This document shows, in pieces, positions 1-11,855 of a DNA stretch of 64,000 nucleotides (position 1 is the stretch's first letter; each line of letters starts with the position of its first letter). The stretch is from Anopheles merus (lineage: Eukaryota > Arthropoda > Insecta > Diptera > Culicidae). The stretch covers positions 5,253,144-5,317,143 of the forward strand of contig NC_054081.1 in the NCBI RefSeq assembly GCF_017562075.2, given 5' to 3'. The notes under the pieces were generated by a model. That model was not told the DNA's origin. It made no database searches and saw only the letters and a list, made by a program, of their open reading frames with translations. The translations under genes were made by a program, and so were the position numbers.

Positions 1-116
1 TTATTAAACTTTAATTGTAAAACCCATACACACATTCCATCACTCAATAAACGCTTTCTCTTTTCTTCTTTCAATTTTATTCTACCCTATTCATCGCGTG
101 CTGTGGCGTGTACCAG

Positions 117-302
117 GTGCTGGAGTTGGCCGGCAACGCCTCGAAGGATCTCAAAGTGAAGCGAATCACGCCCAGGCATCTGCAGCTGGCGATCCGCGGT
201 GACGAGGAGCTGGACAGCTTGATCAAGGCCACCATTGCCGGCGGTGGCGTCATTCCCCACATCCACAAATCGCTCATCGGCAAGAAGGGCGGCCCCGAGT
301 AA
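117..302 (+). CDS. H2A.Z: Histone H2A.Z, last coding exon (5' part outside window)
   Basis: The exon encodes the C-terminal third of a histone H2A.Z: VLELAGNASKDLKVKRITPR, then HLQLAIRGDEELDSLIKATI, the AGGGVIPHIHKSLIGKK docking region and a short GGPE tail before TAA at 300-302. The block from VLELAGN to LIGKK is the near-invariant H2A.Z sequence, including the acidic-patch residues and the extended docking domain that holds H3-H4. H2A.Z replaces H2A in promoter and enhancer nucleosomes after SWR1-type exchange. The exon starts after the acceptor ...taccag at 111-116, phase 0; earlier exons lie upstream of base 1. The tail has no SQ[E/D]Y motif, unlike Drosophila H2Av, so this looks like a pure H2A.Z rather than an H2A.Z/H2A.X hybrid. 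Confidence 0.93.
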   Translation: MLELAGNASKDLKVKRITPRHLQLAIRGDEELDSLIKATIAGGGVIPHIHKSLIGKKGGPE

Positions 303-1656
303 TAAGCAGTCCCGAGTTTTTTTTTGGATAGCGGGGACAGTGAGATGCAAGGGGGGGCGCAGACGATAGCAGTCCCATGCGCGAAAACATGGGAAGAAGC
401 AGAGAGGGAGAGAAAGGGAGAGGGAAGAGGAGGAGCATTGGGGATAATCCATTTGTATGACCACAATGAAAGTTTATTTTTAATCGTGAGCGTGTGTGAG
501 AGAGCGTATGCTTTTTTTTCTATATAGAACCTACGGTGTTATAGAGACAGAGGAGATAAAGAGGAAGAAGGGGGTGGGAGGAGAGAGTGGTTAGACGAGC
601 GCGCGCGCTCAAACCCGAACGAAGGAGACTTTTTAGAAGGACTAGGAGAGGAGCGGTAGGGGCAGTTTGCATTTTTTTTTGTCATTGTTTTTACCTTTGA
701 TTGCATCGTCGTTAAGGCAGGACTCGTCGCGCACTAGCGGAAGAGGATTGTGAGCTTTCGAACCATATAGAGAGCGCGCGCTCATCCAGCCTTAACCACC
801 ACCTTGCCCCCCCGGGGGGGAAGGACGATGAGTTCTGTTTACTTATTGTGTCTTTTTTTTCTATTCTTACTCTCTTTTTCCGATCGCTCAACCTCAATAA
901 CGATATATTTATAAGAAACAGTGAACCTACATTTCACTACCACACACAGAGACTCGGATTCTCGGGGGGTATTTTTTTTTTTTTTGGTTTCCTTGGCATA
1001 GATAGGTCCCGCCAATAGATTCTACTACGTACTAAAAGAAAAAGGGAAAAGTGACGGGAGGGAGAATCTTTCCGGGATCCTCGACTGTTGGAATCAATTT
1101 TTAATCGGGGGAGAAGCGCAAAACAAAACACGTCTACTACTACTTACGCTAATAAAGAAAAGAAGAGTCTTAAACAACTCACCATTGTACAACGACAGGC
1201 TCTATACTTTCACGTTTTTAGCTTGCATGGCGGGAGGACACGTTTCCATTTCCGTTCGGAGCAAACCATACCCCCATCTCCCACACGCCGCCCAACTGAC
1301 CTTAGCTTAACGGGCACAGCGAAAGACGCCAGAGCTGACCAGACGATTGCTGCAAAACGGAGCAGAAACGAAAACGTAAATGACTGTTCACACAAATCTT
1401 CACAAGGTTACAGCATCTTTTTCCTTTTTTCTTTTGGTTTGCCTGACGAAACACACTGCTCATCGATATTGGGATTTTGTACAAACAAAAAAGAGAAGAG
1501 GACGCGAAGCAGGAAAGAAAAGCCGAAAAATTTTACACATTACACACAGAAAGAGAGAGAGCGCATTAGTAACAAAGATGGAATGGAACACAGCATAGTG
1601 AAGTACCGCTAATAGTGAGAGTTTTTCTTTTTTTGATGAAGAACAATAGATGAAAC

Positions 1657-1726
<70 letters not shown>

Positions 1727-2235
1727 AAGAAACAAAAATAAATGTAAAAAAAAACATTAAGCCTGTAAACTTCGATCGTGAAAAATCGTATACACACTCC
1801 AACACGTATGAATGTTATAAGAAAAGCATAATATCAATGTATCAAGTGTACTTGTGGAAGGTGTATGTGCGATTGCTAAGGTGGAAATTATCATATGCCT
1901 CATTCTCGTCCTGATAGCAGTTTTTTTTTCTTTGATGAGTTCACTATCTTTCTTTTCGATTTTGCCCGCGCACATCAAACATGTAAAACGAGTGGTGGAA
2001 AACCAGGCACACTCTGCGTCTACAAAACATAGCTAAAAGATGACCGCACGCAAATGACCACATGTGTGTGTGTGTCCGTTCGTTTGGACCAGTTTTGTCG
2101 GGAGCTGTCCGTGCGCGATCGGTATATATGTATATGTATATCACCTGCGGGTGGAACTATTTTTCTTCACCATAAATGCTATAAATAAATGAAAACTGTA
2201 TTAGAGTAATAAAGATAAAGTCGTTGCTGGCGAGC
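303..2235 (+). other. Long 3' UTR of H2A.Z
   Basis: No supported coding sequence follows the H2A.Z stop for about 1.9 kb. The stretch is AT-rich with homopolymer runs and a long GA tract. AATAAA polyadenylation signals occur at 1737-1742, 2184-2189 and 2208-2213, so alternative 3' ends near 1.76 and 2.23 kb are likely. The UTR extent is inferred from these signals only. Confidence 0.5.
1661..1723. repeat. (GA)n microsatellite
   Basis: An almost pure run of about 30 GA dinucleotides within the H2A.Z 3' UTR. It creates spurious Ser/Leu-repeat frames on the minus strand. Confidence 0.95.
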
Positions 2236-2539
2236 GCTGCTGGATGAAGGATTCAGCATTGGGAAACGGTTGAGAAACGTTCGGAATACGTGATGCGCCG
2301 ACCATCCGACAGAGTTTGCTATTAAAAATTGGTAGCGCCTCATGATACCTCAACGATATCTTGTGAACGGGTAACACACTGTTCGATACAACTACATCAA
2401 AACCCCTGGATAAGGTGTAGGATGAATTCTGCACGTCGAGAGAGCGTCTCTAAAAATTAGCCCGACCATGCTAAGGCGATGTGCGCTATGGGGCGTGCAG
2501 CGCAACAGGGAACGGAATGCTTCAGATGAATCTTGTTTT

Positions 2540-2545
2540 TTTATT
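2540..2545 (-). terminator. Poly(A) signal of the secreted-protein gene
   Basis: TTTATT on the plus strand reads AATAAA on the minus strand about 330 bases downstream of the stop codon at 2872-2874. It is the nearest canonical signal for that gene and gives a convergent arrangement with H2A.Z. Confidence 0.4.
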
Positions 2546-2871
2546 TGCTAGTTTGTTACGGCATACAATAATATACTCTTCCTTGTTTGTAATATAAATA
2601 ATACTCTTCTAGTAGTTGTGCGCATAGCATGGCGTTTACAGTACAGCTAGGTTCGTCGCTTAGCTAATCTCCGACGATAATGATGATGATGATGATGATG
2701 AAGAGAAAGAGAGACGCAGTGGTAGGTTTGCGTGCGTCGTCCCAAGAGCCAGAGACTATCGGCACCCTAACCTCTGCCTCTCCCCGTTTCCATCAGTACC
2801 ACAGCATGTGTTTTCTTGCTCCGTTGAACTACCCTACCCAATCGTTTCCAGCCCCGTCCAAATTCCACTGC

Positions 2872-5018
2872 TCACTCGCTGCTGCTTTGGTTGCCACCGT
2901 GCGTGCGCCGCTGCTCGAGCGCCTTCATGTACTGGATGATGTACTCGAGCTGGTTGATCAGCTCGCGGTAGATCGTCCAGTCGCGCAGCTTCCGCTCACT
3001 CTCGTCCAGGTACGAGTCGTTGATGTCGATCGTGTGGTCCTCCCGGAGCGTCTGGAACAGGAACTTCTTGTCGATCACGACCAGCACCTCGAAGATTTCG
3101 CACAGCACCTGCTGCAGGCTCTGCCGCACCTCCTCCCGCACCTGGTTCAGCAGCTCGAGCTCGTACCGCTTGTACTTCGCCTTGTTGTGCACGTTCTCCA
3201 GGTCTTCCTTCATCTTCTCGATGCCCTTGGCGAGCCGGATGTAGCGCCGGTACGAGTCCTTCAGCAGCCGGTAGAAGTCGCGCGTCGCCTCCTGCAGCGA
3301 CATGTACGAGATGCGCATGTAGATCGTGTCGACGATGTCGTTGCGGAACTTTTTCGGTATGCGCAGCCCGTCCTTGTAGATCCACGGCTCGTCCCGGCTT
3401 TCCCAGGTCGTGTGGTGCCGGTCCATCGGTACGCCGAAGATGGTTTTGGTCTGTTTTTTTTTTTTTGTTTTTGGGAAAAGGGAGATAAAAGCGGGATTAG
3501 GGCCGGTTTGTTCGACTAGACTCTTCAACTGAATTCTAATTTCAGTTAATTAGCAAATGGTTTTGTAGGCTCTGAATTGCATCTGACTCTTCGAGCACTA
3601 CTCCACTACTGACACTGATCTGAGCCTTGCCAGAACCTTCGGTTTCTTCTCAATGATTGGCGAATCTTCCAATCAGCAATTCATTCCGAGTGACCATTGC
3701 CTCTAGGCAGTGGGAGATATATACTCACATAGTTCCTGATCGACACCTCCATCGTGCCGAGCGATGTGTTGACCTGGTCGCGCATCTTCGAGAAGTCGAT
3801 ATTGATCGGAGTGTTGATCGTGATCTCGTACGGTGACGGGTAGCCGCACGGGTTCAGCCACATGCGCTGCTCCGGCGTTTGACCGTGCTGATGATGGTGA
3901 TGGTGCTGCTGCTGCTGCTGCTGATGGTGGTGGTGCTGCTGCTGGGACTGTGACTGCTGCTGCTGCTGCTGCTGCTTCGTGTCCAGCGACTTGGAGTCGA
4001 CGGAAAACACTGCCATGCTGAGGAACACCGCCAGCAGCAGCTCGTGTACCGCTGCATTGAAGAATCAATCGAGAGAAAAGGTCGAGAAAACGCTTAGAAT
4101 GCGAAGCACTTGGGTGGCGAAATCGACACCCCACCCGGCCAAGCGTGTTTGCCGGCCATGCAGGGATAATGGATAAATGGGGTGTAAATTGCACGGGGCA
4201 TTTACCGCGGCCACCATAAATGGGCGCTAATCGGCGACAGATTGCTAGCATTGTCGCTGTCGCCAGGGACAGGTAGAAATGTGTGCGCGCGATAATTAAA
4301 GACAGGTATGCTGTCGTGTGTACTGGCTAGATAGCGGGGTAGAAGGAAGGATGGAAGAATCATAACTCGCTGCAGAACTAAACGGAGATGACCTTTTCGT
4401 TTGGACAGTTGGAAGGGGAAGAAGTTGGGTGTGGGTAATTTCTCTTGATCGCCATTTACACAGACAAACACAGACACACATAAACGAACGAAAATGGCGC
4501 CCTAGGTGCACCATACAATTCAATTTAATTGACAAATTGCTAGGCGACAGGCGCGACCACGTGGTTGCCCACTAGACGCCATTTGCAAAAGCGCAAACAC
4601 GCTCGAACGGGGGCAATTGATTCGTTTTTTGAAAAAAATGTGTCAGAACAGCATCACGTCAACATCTCCGCTAAATCCGCCTGCAAGTAGGCAATCGGTA
4701 TGACAAAACGATCTTACTGAGGGTTTGTTTGACACATCGGCAAATGTTACTGTCCGCTAGCAGAGATTGTCTTACGAAATTCAATTAAAATTCCTTACTT
4801 AGAGGTTCTCCCTTCTCTTCCCTTCTCTTTTACATAAAAGAGACAAAAAGCGAAATCGTTGCTCCAAACAACAGCTCCATTTTTTTCCCCGAATGGCAAG
4901 AAACAACTAGCTCCAAAAAAAGAATGGGAAAAAACAACAACAACACAGCATGTTTTCCTTGTTTTCCTCCTCCCTCCTCGATGTTCTAAGTGGCAATACA
5001 TCGGTACTTACATATCAT
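2872..5018 (-). CDS. Unrecognised secreted Gln/His-rich coiled-coil protein, 302 aa
   Basis: Three exons join in phase: 5018-5012, 4051-3729 and 3450-2872. Donors are GTAAGT at 5011 and GTGAGT at 3728; acceptors end at 4052 and 3451. The start chosen at 5018 gives MISVHELLLAVFLSMAVFSV, a convincing signal peptide that is created only by the splice. Next come a poly-Gln/poly-His segment (roughly residues 28-60), a stretch with TINTPINIDFSKMRDQ, and a charged helical region (RNDIVDTIYMRISYMSLQEA onward) likely to form coiled coil to the C-terminus. I do not recognise the family. The frame stays open upstream to 5474, so a 152-residue N-terminal extension is possible; the hydrophobic segment would then be internal. 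I prefer the signal-peptide start. Confidence 0.7.
3888..3976 (-). repeat. CAG/CAC (Gln/His) codon repeat inside the coding exon
   Basis: Interrupted CAG/CAC triplets encode alternating Gln and His blocks of 3-8 residues in exon 2 of the secreted-protein gene. The minus-strand frame is the real one; other frames give poly-Ala or poly-Ser shadows. Confidence 0.85.
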
Positions 5019-7780
5019 GCCGGGGCAGAGCAGCCGGCACCAGTCCTTGCGCAGCGGCACGCATTTGGTGCCGCTCGTCTCCGGCCGCTCCCCGTCCTTG
5101 ATGCGCCTGCCCCCGTTCCGTTGGAAGGTATGCAAATGTACGTTGATATTGTCGTCTCGATGACGTACGCGCACGACCACCAGTCGTACTGGATTCGTAA
5201 CAACATCCGGTCCGGCGGTGGTGGTGTTGCAAAATTCGTACCGTCGCACCATTTCGCCGCCGGCGGGGGTGCTGGACTGCTGACTGGTGCTGGTGGTGGT
5301 AAGCGTCTTCGGTGCCGGTCGGTGCGGCAGCCCACTTCCGGTCGCACTAGCGGACGGGACCGCGCGTCCGCCCTGCTCTTCCCGCTTCTGCTCCCTCTCC
5401 TCCGGGCGCCCGTCGATCACTGCCTCAGATCTGCGACGTGCGGCGATCGGCGTGCTCGGTGCTGCGCCCGACATGCTGACCCGACATGCTGGGTGGGTGT
5501 GGTGGTGGGTTCCGGGTGGAGCTGGAAGGTGGCTGTGCGTGCGTGCGTGAGTGTTCGGGCGGGTGAAGTCGCGTCTCCGATTGCGCTTTGGTCGGCTGCT
5601 TCGCCTCTCGTGTGCCTGCGCAGCAAGACGGGATTGATTGATCGCGAATTATTAATGGACGGACATGGAGTTAATGGGTTTTTTTTTGTTTGCTCTTCTT
5701 CTATTCTCTCCTTCTCTATTGCTTCACTGTAACACACAAACACACACACACACAGACACAGCAGAGGTTCCAAAATGTGGAAAAGTGAAGAAAGAAAGGA
5801 GCAAGATATTCCGCACGTGATAAGCGGAAAGCGAATGTGAGCAAAAAAAGTAAAGGTTCTTTTCATTTTTTGGGGAGAAGCTTTTACGTCGGAGTTCCTC
5901 CGAGATCCACGTGAGATCTTTGCAGTTTGGGCAACATTTCCTGTCGCACGATAGGAGAGCACGGTTTGAGTTTCATTTCCCAAACAACTTTGCCCCTAGC
6001 AAGCTTCCGTGTAGGAGTTCTCCAGTGTTGGTCCAGCACCCACTGGAGCCAACCTTCAAATTGCTCTGGGCAAGGATCTTCTCCGCCGTTTTGTTGCCAT
6101 TTCACTTTTTATAATTTGCAAAAAAAAACACACACACACTCACACTTACCACAGCGACAATAAAAGCACACAGACACACGGAGAGAGCGATCAAAAAATA
6201 TAACAATACACCTTTGCTTAACCAATCAGTCCCGGCGCGGGGGCCCTGAAGCTGCCGATGTCGCCGGTGTCAGATACAAATCATAACTAAGGAAGTTTCG
6301 TCCGCTGTCGATCGCATAAAATACTCCCCGCGAGTACCGGTGAGCTTCGGCATTTCTTTTACCCCACATCCGCTCCTCCTCCGCCCCCCCCCCCTCCCCC
6401 CGCAACCACACGTTTCCGCTGCATTCGGTTGCCTTCCGTGCGCGCCGGTCCTAAAAAAATCAAACCCACCATTCCTTGCTGTGTGCTGCGTTACATCCAC
6501 CGGCGGATCGGGAGGAAAGCGGCAGCAAGAAAGGGGGGAGGCGGGGGGGGGGGGGGGTGGAGCACACATCGGCACACATATCGCGCCCGTACGCCGGTGT
6601 GTACGTTTTTTTTTGTATCATTATTACAGGTACGAAATGTGTCGTGGGGGAGGGAGGTCGGAGTCATCATCGGCTCGCTACTCTGGATTCTAGCTGGATT
6701 CCGTCCCCGCGACACATGTTTTGTCGCGCGCGCACGTATGTGTGTTTTGCCACCCTTACACCTTCTCCTCCCCCACCACCACTTTCCTTGTGCGTGCGTT
6801 CGGTTTGTCTTCGGATTTCTTTGGCCGTTCGCTGCCCCAGCAGCGCCTTCTTGCGCACGCCGGGCGTTAGACGACGAACCCGCAGCGTAGCAGGAAGAGG
6901 CGGCGGTCGTCATAGTGCCCCATGTCGATCTAATTAGCTGTAGAAAACTGTGTGGGAGGAAGGGGGGGGGGGATGATGTTACGGATCACTGGCGATGAAA
7001 TTAGTGCGACCCGGAGTGCACTTATTAGCACCGTGACACCTACGGGCGGCCGGCAGGACACGATCGCCAGCGGTTCATTTTTAGCCCGCTCTCGGAATTC
7101 CCGTGCGTAATGAGCAGAATTAGAACGAACGGTTGCGTTGTTTGTCGCTGTCGCCTCTTCTTTTTTTTTCGGGTAATGACGTGAACGTCTGTTGTTTACC
7201 TATTTAGGGGAAGCGATAAAGCTCCGAATAGGAAAAAGTGAATGAAGTGATGCTTGGAAATATACATTAAATTGGGAATTGAGTTAGGAATTAAATTCTG
7301 GAGTTAGGCTTGCTGGAGTTTGGCCAGTGCTGCTTTTCGGATGACATTTTTCGAGGATTGTTGGAGCTACATATCCTCCAACCACTCTTGACAGGAAAGG
7401 ATGATCTTGACTGTTAGGATCATGGTGTCTGGAGTGCTTGAGCGGATGCCTTACCTTCATGGAAAGTAATTCGTAAGTGCAATTATGTCCTCTTCCAAAA
7501 TTACGCTCAATTTTCCAAACAAGTTCACAGCGAGAAAGCTTTTACGTTCAAATTCGAGGCTAGGTCCCAGCCAATATCAAGCAAATGGAATGTAATAAAA
7601 GAACAACATCGAGTAAAGAGTAACCTAAGCAGTTATTACCTACGTAAACATTGAAGAACAAAATTAATGACACAAATCACTATACGAATTCTGCTAAAAT
7701 TCCTACGCTGCATATGTACTGCCAAAATTTTGGATTGGCGACCAGCAGAATCAGTTACTTAATCGGAACGAAAACTGTAT
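5019..7780. other. Upstream region of the secreted-protein gene, no gene seen
   Basis: The stretch is GC-rich to 5.6 kb and then mixed, with G, CA and T homopolymer tracts (for example the G run near 6543-6557). Several frames stay open by composition, but none has recognisable protein sequence or splice-site support. It probably contains the 5' UTR and promoter of the minus-strand gene. From 7.2 to 7.78 kb it is plain AT-rich DNA. Confidence 0.5.
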
Positions 7781-7784
7781 CGGA

Positions 7785-9170
7785 TCCAGCCCCGAGCCGA
7801 ATCCGGTCCAGGTGCAGGAACGGAATATAATCGGGAGCGATATTGGGACCGGTATGAGCTCAGTATCAGTTCCAGGACCGGTATGAGTTCATCAAAGGTT
7901 CACGGACTGGTATAAATTCATGATTAATTTCAGAACCGGCATGAGCTCACTATAAATTCCAAGAACCGGTATAGGTTCGTTGTCAGTTCCAGGACCGGTA
8001 TCTGTTCATCAAAAGTTCCCGGACCGGTATGAATTCATGATCAGTTCTAGGACAGGTATAGGTTCAGTTTCAGTTCCAGGACCGGTGTGTGTTCATCATA
8101 GGATCCTAGACTGGTATGAGTTCATTATCCGTTCCAGGATCGGTGTAAGTTCAGTTTCAGTTCCAGGACCGGTATAGGTTCACTATCTGTTCCAGGACCG
8201 GTATAGGTTCAGTATCAGTGCCAGGACCGATATAGATTCAGTATCAGTTCCAGGACCGGTATCAGTTAATCATAGGTTCACAGACCGGTATGAATTCATG
8301 ATCAGTTCCAAGATCGGTATAGGTTCAGTATCAGTTCCAGGACCGGTATATGTTCATTATACCAGTTTTGGGTGTGTTCCGGTATCAGTTTCGGATCAGT
8401 ATCAGTTCCAGAACCGGTATAAGTTCGTTATCAGTTCCAGGACCGGTATGAGTTCATCAAAGGTTCACGGACTGGTATGAATTCATGATCAATTTCAGGA
8501 CCGGTATGAATTCATGATCAGTTCTAAGACGGATATAGGATCAATATGAGTTCTAGGACCGGTATATGTTCATCATGTGTCCTGAACTGATATGAGTTCA
8601 TGATCGGTTCCGGTACCAGTTTCGAATCAGTATCAGATCCAGGACCGGTATAGGTTCAGTATCTGTTCTAGCACCGGTATAGGTTCAGTATCAGTTCCAG
8701 GACCGGTATAGATTCAATATCAGTTCCAGGACCGGTATGGGTTTATCAAAGGTTCCCGGATCGGTAGGAATTCATGATCAGTTCCAAGACAGGTATAGGT
8801 TCATTATCAGTTCCTGAACCGGTTTGTGTTCAACATAGGATCCTGGACTGGTATGAGTTCATGATCGGTTCCGGTACCAGTTTCAAATCAGTATCAGTTC
8901 CAGGACCGGTATAGGTTCAGCATCAGATCCAAGACCGATATGTGTTCTTCAGAGGTTTTTGGACCTGATGGGTTCATGATCGGTTCCAGGACCGCTAAGA
9001 GTTCATGATCAGATCCAGTTTCGGATCATGATCAGTTCCAGGACCGGTATGGGTGCAGAATCAACTCCAGAATCGGTATGAAATCATGCTTGGTTTGGGT
9101 TCGAGAACGGGTCCTAGACTGGTATGGGTAGAACATTGATTCAAAGACCGGTATAAGTTCAGTACCATGT
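7785..9170 (+). repeat. Degenerate 29-bp tandem satellite (family I)
   Basis: About 45 diverged copies of a unit near 29 bp, typified by GTTCCAGGACCGGTATAGG followed by TTCAGTATCA. Variants carry GAGTTCATGATCA in the second half. The array begins with a non-repetitive leader containing TGTATCGGATCCAG and CCGAATCCGGTCCAGG. A second array of the same family lies in opposite orientation at about 47.47-48.12 kb. Open frames inside it are repeat artefacts. Confidence 0.9.
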
Positions 9171-11855
9171 TTTGAAGCCATTCATTTCAGTGTACACCTC
9201 AAAATAAAGAATATTCTTCAAACTAATCAAACTGTTTTTTAGATTCAACTTTTGTTTTATTTCTCCATGTTCATTAATTACCGATTGTAAAACATAAATT
9301 TTAATTCTGTAATTGCAAATTTAAATTCAATCATAATTTTAATCAAATAAACAGTGATATTGCTACGGCTGAGAGCGCATTGCCCAAATGACCGAGAAGA
9401 TCGAAGGTAAAGTCATCCGAATGTATGTACTAATTCTGTACATCCACCTAAAGCGTCCACCTAAAGTCTATAAAAAAAGTCTTGGGTTCCCACTAGTGCC
9501 TCAATTTCGGATTCAATATTTATTCCTGCACACAGTTAAGCTCACGGCCCACCCAAGTTGTTTGGCGACATCCGGAAAGGTACAGCACCTAACGTAACTG
9601 AAGTTCTAGAACGTTCTTGAGGCGTAGAAACGGGGCAGATAATGTGCACATCTATTACTCCACAGATGCACCGGGGGTTTAAAAATGCTCAAGATGAGTA
9701 AACTGCCAATCTACGTTCGATGTTTCTAAAAAGTTTGAGATTTACAACATGAAATCCAAGGTTCCCACACCACGCACCAACCGCTGGGGCGTTAGTTCGT
9801 TCCTGGGAAGGAAACAAAAAACCCACATCATTCATTAGTTCCGACTTTTGTTTGCCTCAGTTTTCTTTGCGTTATTAAGCGGTAACGTCCGACAGACGTT
9901 CGACTTACAAAACACCGCGGAACCATCAGCAACACGGATAGCTATGTCCGGCCCGATCAAGTGTAAAAATAATTGACATTCCCTAGTAACGATGGTACGC
10001 ACTAATCCGCCCCGGGTTGTGGCTCCCCAGGAATGGGCTCAAATTGGCTTGGTTGGCACACGCCCCGTCGGTAGCATCGCGATGGTCGGGGTTCGCCATT
10101 AGCGAAGGTGCAAAGCACGAACGCGCGCGCGCGCAATTAAGAGACCCATCTCTTATCGCTAATTAGTGCCGAACGCTCCAGAAGCATCCCGCCACTCATT
10201 AAAGCATCATTTGGTGACGGTTTTTTTTTTAATTTTTTCTTACTGTTGTCCCAAATAACGCAACAAAGGCTTGATTTTGAGAAGATTTACAACAGAAACA
10301 ATCTTACATCTTCTTACAACTAAAACAATAAACATTTCAATTTCTTTCCTTCGGGTAAGTGATACGCACACGCACACAGTATTTGATTTACAGAGTTTTA
10401 TAATGTAAAAAGTAAATAGCTTAGCCGCCTCCTCCACTTCCATTATTATTCGTCGTCTCGTGATTAATGGATGGAATAAAATAGGACCAAAGTTTGATTT
10501 TTGTTTGTTTCGCGTATGAGTGCAACCGTTTTGCAGCTTTCGCTGGGTTCGCTGTTATCTCTAGTCATAGCTGCCCCGGCGGTCTGGTTGTCTGTGTGGA
10601 CAATTTGGGGACAATTGTCTCACGGAGGATACAGTGGTTCCACAAAAAAGCAAATTAAATTAATTAAAAAAAAAACCTACCCACTCGAAAGGACACTTGA
10701 AGGTGGAGTGAAGGCACATGCACCACGAACCACGTACACGTAATCTACTCTTAGCGTGTACACCACTTATTAATACTGGCACCCAGCGCACTGCTCCCAC
10801 CGGCAGTCTCCTCGGTGTATTGTCTCCTCAGCGGGCCAAAATAAAATAATAATAATAAAAAAACACAAACAATTTGATGAACTGTCTGTCAAAAAGACGC
10901 CCTCATATATCGCGTATACACTGGGTGGATGGATGGGGATTTGTATACCTACGCTTGCCTGCAGTGGTTGCAAAACATCTTTAAGTCTCTAGTAACCTCG
11001 GCCCGTGGAGGGAACGAATTTGAACAAAAATAAAAAATAGCTAAAAAGTATCGGCTAAGGCGCACAGGCGCACATCCCTGTGCGTGTACAGGCTTGTTGG
11101 GTGGCGAAGCGTGTATCCGCGCACACGACCCCTCTACGCTAAGCTAAGGCCTACCTATATTCGAAATGTTTGGCAAGGTACTAAAACGGCGCCATAAAAC
11201 TTTACTAATGTGCGTATATATATATAGATGTATATAAAAATGGCCCACTCCCTCTACGCTCTCTTTTTCAGCTGTTCTGCTGCTACCCATCCCCTAACTG
11301 CGCGGGGCAGTATCGAACGATTGCTTACTAAGTCTGTCTATCGTAATCATAAATTGGTAAGTCCTCGCGAACAAATTAATCTACTCGCTTAAGTTAGCTA
11401 CTACAGTCCACGGAAGGGGGATGGGAGATGAGTGGTGGGGAAGAGTGGCACATTGATTGGCACTTGCCTCCCTACCCCATTTGACCCACCTACTCCCCCC
11501 TCTTTTGGATAAGGCAATTCGAAGACAGGTCGAATAGAAAAATCGGAACCCTCGGAACATGCCATGTTCCCGGCACCATCGTCCCGTACGGTTGGAAGAC
11601 AACGCCCCTAACACACTTAAACGTTAAACGGCTCATTCTCGTTAAGTAACAAAACGCTCACAGCTTCCCCTTGCTCCCCATCCCCGAGGTGTAAAGTGCA
11701 ACGACCGGGGAAAGGGAGATGTGTGTCGGGTAAAGCGAAAGAAAATGGCACAATTGAATGCTCTGGAGTACGTGTCCGGGGGAGTGGTGGGAGGGTGGGT
11801 CTGTCTGTTCTGGCTTGCTCCTCCCCCCCCACCCCTTCCCCCTATTTCTTCGCGC
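9171..11855. other. Intergenic DNA and probable integrin 3' UTR
   Basis: No supported gene was seen. From 9.2 to 10.9 kb the DNA is AT-rich with a CG dinucleotide run near 10124. From 10.9 kb toward 11855 it probably holds the 3' UTR of the minus-strand integrin gene. I could not pick a convincing minus-strand poly(A) signal. Confidence 0.4.

Noticed and set aside
1088..1612. 174-codon frame in the H2A.Z 3' UTR
   Set aside because: Lys/Arg/Ser-rich by A-rich composition, no domain, lies between two poly(A) signals.
2680..3519. 279-codon plus-strand frame
   Set aside because: It is antisense to the splice-supported minus-strand secreted-protein exon; Leu/Val/Arg-rich shadow of GC-rich codons.
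5884..6114. Frames on both strands near 6 kb
   Set aside because: Short, mutually antisense, no homology I can recognise.
7980..8480. Short frames in the 29-bp satellite
   Set aside because: The period is not a multiple of three and the frames break; repeat artefact.
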